This document shows, piece by piece, positions 27,609-34,945 of a DNA stretch of 64,000 bases. Origin of the DNA: G965207045 sp965207045 (GTDB taxonomy: Bacteria; Pseudomonadota; Alphaproteobacteria; Rickettsiales; Anaplasmataceae); assembly GCA_965207045.1 (NCBI GenBank), contig OZ242261.1:1240001-1304000 (forward strand), read 5' to 3'. Within the stretch, counting starts at the first letter, position 1, and each line of letters starts with the position of its first letter. The position numbers and the translations under genes were made by a program. The notes under the pieces were generated by a model. The model was not told the DNA's origin. It did no database searches and saw nothing but the letters and a program-made list of their open reading frames with translations.

Positions 27609-28795
27609 GTATTTCTAAGCCTTACAAAAGCTTTATCTAAGTCCTCTATCAAATCATCAGCATTTTCAAGACCACAAAATATTCTAATGCAGCTTGTATT
27701 ATATTTATTGTGTTTTCTACAAAGTTCGTCAAAATCATAACTTAGAACAAGGCTTTTATAACTACCCCATGAAGAGCCTATTGAAAAAATTTTCATATTA
27801 TCAATCATTATTGCTAACTGTTCAAATGTATACTTTTTATCTAGAATTATGCTAAATAAAGAGGTTGCACCACTATAATATTTCTTCCATAGTTTATATT
27901 GGGAAGAGGAAGGCAATGCTGGATATAAGACATATTTTACTTCAGGCACACTTTCTAAGTATTTTGCAACCTTCATAGCGCTTTCCTGATGAAGTTCTAA
28001 GCGTAAATGAAGTGTACGTAGCCCTCTTTGTACTAGATAACAATCTTGAGAGTTAACTGCAACACCATAACGCATATAACTTTGATATAATTTTTTGAAA
28101 ACATCACCTTTGGCATGAGAAACTCCCATTAAGACATCTGAATGGCCATTTATATATTTTGTTGCTGCATATAAAGAGATATCAATTCCATGTTCAAGTG
28201 GTCGAAAAAAAACAGGCGTTGCCCAGGTATTATCCATTACTGTGATAATGCTATGTTCCTTTGCTAGTTTAACTACTGCTTCAATATCTGTAATTTCACA
28301 GGTTACTGAAGAGGGATTTTCTATCATTATTAAAGAAGTATTGTTTTGAATTAGGTTATCTAAACTTTCTTCAGGGTTATAGAATGTGTATTCTACCCCC
28401 ATATTCGCCAAATCATTTTGTATAAAGCGTTTAAATGGTAAGTATGCATTATCTGAAACTAAGATATGTTTGCCGGCGCTTGTAAATGTAATTGCTGCAA
28501 AAGATAGGGCTAGCAACCCTGATGGATAAATTAGTGTTTCACAATTATCTTCTCTGTCTAATTCTAGTGATGATAGTGCTTTGCTCAGGTCTTGTGCAGT
28601 TATACTGCCAACACTGCCATAACTGCAATCACGGCCATTGTAACTATTGTAAATACTTTTTTCATTTTTTGCATTTACGTAATCTATGAGTTTAGAAAAC
28701 ACAATTGTTGACATATGATATACCGGTGGATTTACTGAGCCATTGTATTTCTTATGATCTAAACCTGTTGTTGTTATGAGAGTTTCCTTCTTCAT
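27602..28795 (-). CDS. metC: Cystathionine beta-lyase-type PLP enzyme
   Basis: Cys/Met-metabolism PLP enzyme of 397 aa. The PLP-binding Lys is in LYAATKYINGHSDVLMG (about residue 211), with MDNTWATP upstream and the family segment YPALPSSSQYKLWKKYYSG downstream. Sequence features (IYNSYNGRD, SVGSITAQDL) fit the MetC branch that cleaves cystathionine to homocysteine, but cystathionine gamma-lyase or another sulfur enzyme cannot be excluded. It overlaps bolA by 44 bases at its start and hisS by 7 bases at its end. No other methionine genes are nearby. Confidence 0.88.
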   Translation of the reverse strand: MKKETLITTTGLDHKKYNGSVNPPVYHMSTIVFSKLIDYVNAKNEKSIYNSYNGRDCSYGSVGSITAQDLSKALSSLELDREDNCETLIYPSGLLALSFAAITFTSAGKHILVSDNAYLPFKRFIQNDLANMGVEYTFYNPEESLDNLIQNNTSLIMIENPSSVTCEITDIEAVVKLAKEHSIITVMDNTWATPVFFRPLEHGIDISLYAATKYINGHSDVLMGVSHAKGDVFKKLYQSYMRYGVAVNSQDCYLVQRGLRTLHLRLELHQESAMKVAKYLESVPEVKYVLYPALPSSSQYKLWKKYYSGATSLFSIILDKKYTFEQLAIMIDNMKIFSIGSSWGSYKSLVLSYDFDELCRKHNKYNTSCIRIFCGLENADDLIEDLDKAFVRLRNTC

Positions 28796-29066
28796 TTTTA
28801 TATTCTTCTGTTGTATATAAAGATAATGATAGCGCGTGGATTGTATAAGTCAATTCGGATTGTAGTAATTGATAAATAATCCTGTGACGTTTTATTAATG
28901 GCATTCCTATAAAGTAGTTCGACATAATTGTTACTACAAAATGAGTCTCTTTTCTTCCTATAGGTAAGTGTTTCGCGTGTTTGTGTGTAATATCTACAAT
29001 TCTTATGTATTGTACATTATCAATACCTTTATCAATTTTTTCTAATAGAATTTCTGTTAGAGACAT
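28752..29066 (-). CDS. bolA: BolA-family protein
   Basis: 104 residues. The class II KH-like BolA fold is seen in VDITHKHAKH, followed by ETHFVVTIMSNYFIGMPLIKRHRIIYQLLQ and the terminal IHALSLSLYTTEEY. The family cooperates with monothiol glutaredoxins in iron-sulfur cluster handling; the His in the HRIIY-L segment is the usual ligand position. Its last 44 bases overlap metC, giving a polar tail beyond the fold. It overlaps the upstream transporter by 10 bases. Confidence 0.9.
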   Translation of the reverse strand: MSLTEILLEKIDKGIDNVQYIRIVDITHKHAKHLPIGRKETHFVVTIMSNYFIGMPLIKRHRIIYQLLQSELTYTIHALSLSLYTTEEYKNEEGNSHNNNRFRS

Positions 29067-30328
29067 TGACTATTAATATCTTCTTTATACCTATCCTTAA
29101 AAAGGAGTAAGGATATTATGCTGACTAATGCTACTACCATAAGGTAAATACTGGCGAATGCTCTATCTCCTGTGAGGTATGCTAGAAAAGCACATATAGT
29201 AGGTGCTGTTCCGCCAAAAATAGCTGCTGAGACATTACGAGAGACAGCAAAACCAGTATAGCGTACTGAAATAGGAAATAGTTCTAAAGCCGCAGCGCTT
29301 ACTGGTCCTAATGATGCGGCTACTGTAGTGACTAACAGTAGCTCACCTAATATAACTAAGATAAAATTTGGGCTAGCTAACATCCAAAATATAGGATAAG
29401 AAAAGAAAAATAAAGCTATACTATTTGTCAATAAAATTTTTTTCCTGCCATATTTATCTGATAATGCTGCAAAAAATAACGTAAGTACAGCTAATATACA
29501 CATAAATACAATATGGCTTAAAGATATGTGAGTTTTATTTTCAAGTTCTTCATCAAGCAAGAAATAGAAGAAAATAAGGAATATATAAAGTGAAGCTTCT
29601 TCTACTAGATCGATTCCTATTGCAACAAGAAAGCTTTTTTTATGTTTTTTTATTATTTCTTTCATTGGTGATACAGGGAATTTTCTACTCTGTTGTGCTC
29701 GTTTATATGCTGGGCTTTCATCTGTTAAATAGCGCAATATTATTCCAGCTATGCCGATTACTATGCCTAATGCAAATGGTATTCTCCAGCCCGAAGAGGT
29801 GAAAAACTTTTCCGTCATGGACATTTTGCAAATTGCAATAACCAATATACTAAGTATAGAGCCTAAGACTGCGCTTAGCACTTCAAAACTACAAACAAGG
29901 CCTCTTTTGTTCTTTGGTGAGTACTCTATTAAAAACGCTGCATTTCCAGCTTCTCCGCCTAACGCTAAACCTTGCATTAATCTTACTAATGTGAGTGTAA
30001 TTGGGGCTATTATCCCTACTGATTCGTATGTTGGAAGTAGCAAAATAAAAAGCATGGGGAATGACATAGAAACTATTGTAAGTAATAATGCCAATTTTCT
30101 ACTGCGAGTATCACCAAAATGCCCAAACAGTACTGCTCCAACTGGGCGCATAATAAAACCCATAGCAAACACTACGAACGCTTCGATAATACTTATAATA
30201 GCATTTTCAGAAGGAAAAAATAGACTGCTGATGATGCCTATAAGACTTCCATATAAAGCATAATCATACCAAACTAAGCTGTTACATATTACTGTTGAAA
30301 GAATGACTTTTTTTAATTTATTGGTCAT
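29057..30328 (-). CDS. proP: MFS transporter, metabolite:H+ symporter (ProP-like) family
   Basis: A 423-residue protein with about twelve membrane helices. The MFS loop motif between helices 2 and 3 is GHFGDTRSRKLALL (about residues 69-82), and RLMQGLALGGEAGNAA (about 117-132) is the ProP/ShiA-type helix 4 signature; SDKYGRKKIL repeats the loop motif in the second half. Members take up proline, betaine or dicarboxylates with protons. Intracellular Anaplasmataceae carry several such transporters, presumably to import host osmolytes and amino acids. The exact substrate is not deducible. First gene of the overlapping operon with bolA, metC and hisS. Confidence 0.88.
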   Translation of the reverse strand: MTNKLKKVILSTVICNSLVWYDYALYGSLIGIISSLFFPSENAIISIIEAFVVFAMGFIMRPVGAVLFGHFGDTRSRKLALLLTIVSMSFPMLFILLLPTYESVGIIAPITLTLVRLMQGLALGGEAGNAAFLIEYSPKNKRGLVCSFEVLSAVLGSILSILVIAICKMSMTEKFFTSSGWRIPFALGIVIGIAGIILRYLTDESPAYKRAQQSRKFPVSPMKEIIKKHKKSFLVAIGIDLVEEASLYIFLIFFYFLLDEELENKTHISLSHIVFMCILAVLTLFFAALSDKYGRKKILLTNSIALFFFSYPIFWMLASPNFILVILGELLLVTTVAASLGPVSAAALELFPISVRYTGFAVSRNVSAAIFGGTAPTICAFLAYLTGDRAFASIYLMVVALVSIISLLLFKDRYKEDINSQCL

Positions 30329-30594
30329 GAATTCTTTTAATATTCATTTACTCTAATTTACTCTAATAGAGAATAATATTAACATTTTCTGAGACTCTGG
30401 CAAGAATATGTATATACGCAAATACTTACTGATGAATTATCAGTACTTTTTATTATTTTGTAGCAATTCGGTTGCTGTTATGCGATCTTATAAGATTTAT
30501 GTTTATTCCATATAAATGAAATATAAAAACCACAAAATATTAACTTTTATAAATTATATTCTAAATATTAACTATTTTTAAAAGGAAGTACCTT

Positions 30595-30867
30595 ATGAAT
30601 AATGCAGAAATTAGGTCCATGTTTAATGGTGTTCTATCTGACTTACCTAGTGAGATGAGGATATCACCTAATCAGTCAGAGAAGATAATAAATCAGTTTT
30701 TAAACAATGTTAAGGAGCCTTTACAAGATATAATTATGAATATGATTGAAAGGATTGATGAAGAAGGAAAGTTATCTGCGGTAGATCAGCAAACGGTAAT
30801 TAAGGATTTAATGAAAATTATTGTGCCATATATTCAAAATGTTGTAGGTAATGAGACTTTGCAGTAA
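30595..30867 (+). CDS. Small hypothetical protein
   Basis: A 90-residue polar, mostly helical protein without signal or membrane helix; not recognised. It has a good ribosome binding site, AAAAGGAAG, just before the ATG at 30595. Sequence such as NQFLNNVKEPLQDIIMNMIERIDEEG suggests a helical bundle. It is followed by tadA after about 30 bases and may be cotranscribed. Confidence 0.65.
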   Translation: MNNAEIRSMFNGVLSDLPSEMRISPNQSEKIINQFLNNVKEPLQDIIMNMIERIDEEGKLSAVDQQTVIKDLMKIIVPYIQNVVGNETLQ

Positions 30868-30898
30868 TGTGGATACATAAAGTTCATAAGGGTTTTAT

Positions 30899-31345
30899 TT
30901 GTATAATTTTATGCTTCTTGCTTTACGAGAAGCTGAGTTAGCTAGTTTAAGTGGAGAAGTACCTATTGCTGCTCTGGTAATTTGTGCAGGAAAGGTTATC
31001 TCTAAGTATGGAAATATGATGAACACTTTATGTGATGCAACGGCTCATGCTGAGATGCTTGTCTTACGTGATGCACAAAAAAGGATTAATTCACGTTTTT
31101 TAACTAACTGCGACCTTTATGTTACGTTAGAGCCTTGTGCTATGTGCAGTGGAGCTATAGCTCTTTCTAGAATAAAAAGATTGTATTTTGGTGCTTATGA
31201 TGTGAAGAGTGGAGCAGTATACAATGGTGCTCAAGTTTTCAATAGTACAAGTTGTCACCATAAGCCTGAAGTTTATGGTGGCATAATGGAGAAAGAATGT
31301 GCAAAATTGCTTACTGACTTTTTTTATAATGTACGAAACAGTTGA
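30899..31345 (+). CDS. tadA: tRNA-specific adenosine deaminase TadA
   Basis: Deaminates A34 of tRNA-Arg(ACG) to inosine. The catalytic zinc site is complete: HAEML near residue 59 (His ligand and proton-shuttling Glu) and EPCAMCSGAI near residues 86-95 (two Cys ligands). Length 148 aa is typical. A TTG at 30899 gives MYNFMLLALREAE, matching the usual distance to the first helix; the ATG at 30911 is the alternative. In alphaproteobacteria this enzyme is essential. Confidence 0.93.
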   Translation: MYNFMLLALREAELASLSGEVPIAALVICAGKVISKYGNMMNTLCDATAHAEMLVLRDAQKRINSRFLTNCDLYVTLEPCAMCSGAIALSRIKRLYFGAYDVKSGAVYNGAQVFNSTSCHHKPEVYGGIMEKECAKLLTDFFYNVRNS

Positions 31346-32047
31346 TTAAAGTTTGAGTTACTACTTCTGTCCTTTTGCTGCTTTGTCAGAGCTAGTTTTA
31401 GTAAAATTAGTAGCGAGTTAATCTTTTTCTTTTGATTCAATTCTTGTTTATTGAGTAAATGTTCAAATCAGATGTTTTGCTGCATGCGCGATCTGTTCAT
31501 TTATTCCAAGTTGTAGTACAGAATTTTGAATTGTTTATCTGTTACTTTAAATCTGATGAATCTGTCAAAAAGGTATCTTTTTCTCGTCTATGTCTTTATG
31601 GTGACCCCTCTGCTTGATGTATTCATTATTTTTGTTATTCTTGCTTAATTAGAATCCTTTTGATCACTTTTTCTTTTTTCATTGCTTATAGGCAATTTCA
31701 TATTAATATGTTTCTGCTATATTATCTTCGAGATTGGCATTAAGGTTGATTGTATGTGCTTAACTAGGTAATACTTTACCATCTGAGAATTATATTTTTC
31801 TATTCTTTTAGCATGAAAATTTGTAGCATGTAGAGTTATTTCTGTGAGCATGAAGTTAAGTATTCTTTTAAGTCATAGAAGAATGTTAGCTTATTTACAC
31901 ACATATGTTTTTGCTGTTAAGTGTATATTTGGTGTTGTATAATGCACAGAAAGAAGACGGGATTGTAATGGATTTTTTGCTTTAAGAAAGTTATTTACAA
32001 TATTGATATTAGTTAACAAAAATCAATAGGATAAAAGAGTATATTAA
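31346..32047. other. Long intergenic region after tadA
   Basis: About 700 bases, very AT-rich, with no open frame longer than a few dozen codons and no recognised RNA. Its size in an otherwise compact genome suggests decayed sequence, but I can identify no source gene. Confidence 0.45.
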
Positions 32048-32839
32048 TTAGGAAATATCATGTATTTTATTGTTTTGGGATTTTTGAAGATTTGTTCTTT
32101 TTATAGAAGTTTTTGGTTTTTCATCACTTTCGCTATATTCTGTAAATAGTTTTGTACTATTGATTTCATTATCAAGTTTTTTTATAGAACTATCAATTTC
32201 TTGGAAAGCTTAAAAAGCTTTCTTCATTTCTTCTTGAACTTCTTTTATTTTCTTGTTTGTATTTTTTATTACTTGTTTATTTTTCTCTATGATTTCTTTG
32301 TTACTTTCAAGAATTTCTTGATAATCAATTTCTTGTTTGTGTTCTTGTTCGGTTTGTATTCTTTTTATGGTTTTATCTTGGGATTGTTGATTTTGTTCTT
32401 TAATTTTGGCACTAACTTTTAATTTTTTTGTGGAAAAAAGGCTTTCAACTGAATTAATGTCATCTGATTTTATCATTTTATCAAGATATTTATGAAGATT
32501 AACAGATGAAGTTTGGCCTTCTGGAATATTTTGCCTATTTATATAATCTGTAACAGTGACATCAAGTGGTATTTTTTTAGCTTCTTCTTTCATTTCTTCC
32601 TTTGCGTCAAAGAAGATTTGTTCATATCGCGCTGCTTCAGCAAGGTAATCAAACGCTCTTTGTCTCATTCTTTTTGATTGTTCTATTGTGTTCAATATTG
32701 TTGTTTTTTTGGTGCTTCCTTCACTATATTTTGTGTTTGTAATTGGAGTATCAATAGTGTTGTTTTGCGCTACATAGTTGGTGCTGTTTTTAATGGTAGT
32801 AATGCTATAGGGTGATCTGTATGGGTTAATAAATAACAT
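32048..32839 (-). CDS. Hypothetical coiled-coil protein interrupted by an in-frame TAA
   Basis: From ATG 32839 a 209-residue polar protein reads to a TAA at 32210-32212. The same frame then continues for 53 more codons (AFQEIDSSIKKLDNEINST and so on, through TEYSESDEKPK) to a TAA at 32048-32050, with the same charged, coiled-coil character. The stop is therefore probably a nonsense mutation in a gene of about 263 residues, or a readthrough site. The stop sits inside a perfect 8-bp inverted repeat. The protein is rich in K, E, Q and N with long helices at about residues 50-90 and 150-209, and has no signal peptide. I do not recognise the family; a secreted effector is one possibility. Confidence 0.65.
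32204..32222. repeat. Perfect 8-bp inverted repeat around the internal stop
   Basis: GAAAGCTT (32204-32211) and AAGCTTTC (32215-32222) are separated by three A. The internal TAA of the coiled-coil gene lies within it. It could be a small RNA hairpin; it lacks the T-tract of an intrinsic terminator on the minus strand. Confidence 0.7.
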
Positions 32840-32915
32840 ATGTTGTACACTTTATTATAAAAATAATATAATATCATTAATTTACTAGTAAAGCTGATTG
32901 CTATTTAGCAAGTAG

Positions 32916-33983
32916 TTATTTTTTCTTCTTTAATTGTAAATACAAAACACCTTCTCCACCATCTTGGATCTTTGCTTGAGTATAGTTGAGGACATACTGA
33001 CTTAATTCAGAGTACTCTAACCACTTATATACACTTTCTCTTATTTTACCTGAGCCTTTTCCTGTGATTATAATAAGTGATCTATTGTTGTTTTTATATT
33101 GCTGCTTTATAAAGTCACTTAGTGTTACATAAGCATCTTCTCTGTTATAACCGTGTAAATCAAGAGTTGATCCTGTGTTATCTATTATATTGTAGCTTTG
33201 CTTAATTATTGTCACATTAATATTTCTTTGTAGGAAAAGTTTTTTATCTTGTGTTTTTTTGTTTATGTTTTGCAATAGTGATTGCCATTCTTTTATACCT
33301 TCCATGTGCTCTAAAATACTAATTGTAGAGATATTATGTGATGAAAGAGTTTTTTTTTGATGAGTACAGCGTCGGTAACTAGAGAAATGTTTTGTATCTG
33401 TGTAGGTGTCTATACCACAGTTAAATATTGATTTTATACACTTAAGCTTTTCCACAATGTATCCTGGTAAATCAAACATATAGTGTTCTGCATTTTTTGA
33501 TGGTATAAAAAATTTATTATTGTGTTGGTTATCTATAATAAATCTGAGCAAAAATTGCTCATCAACTTCATACGATTTCTGGTGAATACATGGTCCTATA
33601 GCAGCAATAATGTTTTCAATTTTTGCACCGATGTTTCTCATTTTCTCTAAAGTATTTTCAATAATTCCAGATTTAGCACCTTTCCACCCAGCATGAACAG
33701 CTCCAATCACATATTCCTTTGGGTCAATAAGTAAGACTGGAACACAATCAGCGGTTTTTATTGCAAGTGTGAGGTTAGGAGTTGTTGTAACAATTGCATC
33801 TGCTTCTATAATTTCATCTTGTGGTGAGGATATTTCTATAACACAATTTGAGTGTATTTGCTTGGCTAGATATATATTGTCAATAGTAAGATGTGCTTTT
33901 TTAGGTACTTGTTTGAAGAATGCATGGTGTGCAACATCCTTGATTTTGTTGTGAAATTCTTGACTTTGAATGTAATTCTTCAT
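32916..33983 (-). CDS. Fusion of PgeF/YfiH (multicopper-oxidase-like) domain with an Smr domain
   Basis: Residues 1-230 are the YfiH/PgeF (DUF152) fold: KQIHSNCVIEI, the CVPVLLID-type metal region with ADCVPVL, AVHAGWKGAKSGIIENTL with its His ligand, IGPCIHQKSYEVD, and SSYRRCTHQ. PgeF proteins edit peptidoglycan precursors or act as purine nucleoside phosphorylases. The last 85 residues form an Smr domain: LDLHGYNREDAYVTL (about 275-289), IITGKGSGKI, then DGGEGVLYLQL. Smr domains bind or nick nucleic acid. A single uninterrupted frame joins both. The genes on either side do not suggest the joint function. Minus strand, transcribed away from secF. Confidence 0.88.
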   Translation of the reverse strand: MKNYIQSQEFHNKIKDVAHHAFFKQVPKKAHLTIDNIYLAKQIHSNCVIEISSPQDEIIEADAIVTTTPNLTLAIKTADCVPVLLIDPKEYVIGAVHAGWKGAKSGIIENTLEKMRNIGAKIENIIAAIGPCIHQKSYEVDEQFLLRFIIDNQHNNKFFIPSKNAEHYMFDLPGYIVEKLKCIKSIFNCGIDTYTDTKHFSSYRRCTHQKKTLSSHNISTISILEHMEGIKEWQSLLQNINKKTQDKKLFLQRNINVTIIKQSYNIIDNTGSTLDLHGYNREDAYVTLSDFIKQQYKNNNRSLIIITGKGSGKIRESVYKWLEYSELSQYVLNYTQAKIQDGGEGVLYLQLKKKK

Positions 33984-34015
33984 AACCTCAGTGTGGGTTT
34001 ATTTGAGTAAAATAT

Positions 34016-34906
34016 GTGAATTTCTTCTTAAATTCAATAGTAGAGCAATTTGGCTTTGACTTCATAAAGAGAAGTAGTGTTATCTTTTCTATAAGTGCTC
34101 TTTTGATTATTGTTACATTTGTGATGTGTCTTTTCAAAGGGATAAACTTTGGTGTTGATTTTACTGGGGGTACTGTTTTTGAAATTAAATCTGTGGGAGA
34201 AAAGTTTGAGTTAGATAAAATTAGACAAGATTTACAAGAAAATAATATAGGTGAAGCTGTTGTTCAGAGTATTGATTCTCGTGGTAAAAACATAATGGTT
34301 AAACTTAAAGGAAAGCAGGACTCTGAACAAGTAAAGGCAGTTTTCTTGGGATATAAAGTTGAATATGATAGGATAGATTATGTAGGACCACAGGTTAGCT
34401 CTGAATTGATTTATAAGGGTGTGGCCGCAATTACTTTGGCTTTATTCGGAATGTTCTTTTATTTGCTTGTTCGCTTTAATATTAGCTTTGCAGTAAGTGG
34501 AGTAATAGGTTTGGTACACGACGTAGTTCTTATTATTGGTCTATTTTCTGTAACACAGATGGAATTTAATATACCCTCTGTTGCTGCAGTTTTGACTATA
34601 ATTGGTTATTCTATAAATGATTCTGTTGTTATATTTGATAGAATTAGAGAGCACTTAGGAAAGAAAATGGAAATGGATTTTAATTTAGTAATAAACAAGG
34701 CAATTCATAGCACTTTAACTCGTACTATCTTGACTTCTCTAACAACAGTTTGTGCAGCTATTCCACTTGTGGTAGTAGGAAAGGGAACCTTACATGATTT
34801 TAGTCTAGTAATACTTTTTGGTGTCCTGATTGGTACTTACTCATCCGTTTTTATTGCTGGGCCACTTCTAACGTTTCTTCCTATTTATAAAGCTAGAAAC
34901 AATTAA
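34016..34906 (+). CDS. secF: Protein translocase subunit SecF
   Basis: SecF works with SecD to use the proton motive force late in Sec export. A GTG at 34016 gives the expected N terminus. The 296 residues have the six-helix RND-like layout with GVDFTGGTVFEI (about residues 43-54), a periplasmic region, and the cytoplasmic-side motif VVIFDRIREHLG. secD is not adjacent, as in other Anaplasmataceae. Confidence 0.94.
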   Translation: MNFFLNSIVEQFGFDFIKRSSVIFSISALLIIVTFVMCLFKGINFGVDFTGGTVFEIKSVGEKFELDKIRQDLQENNIGEAVVQSIDSRGKNIMVKLKGKQDSEQVKAVFLGYKVEYDRIDYVGPQVSSELIYKGVAAITLALFGMFFYLLVRFNISFAVSGVIGLVHDVVLIIGLFSVTQMEFNIPSVAAVLTIIGYSINDSVVIFDRIREHLGKKMEMDFNLVINKAIHSTLTRTILTSLTTVCAAIPLVVVGKGTLHDFSLVILFGVLIGTYSSVFIAGPLLTFLPIYKARNN

Positions 34907-34945
34907 TTAACAAAGAAAGTAAAGTCTGTTTTTCGTCTTTCTCTA

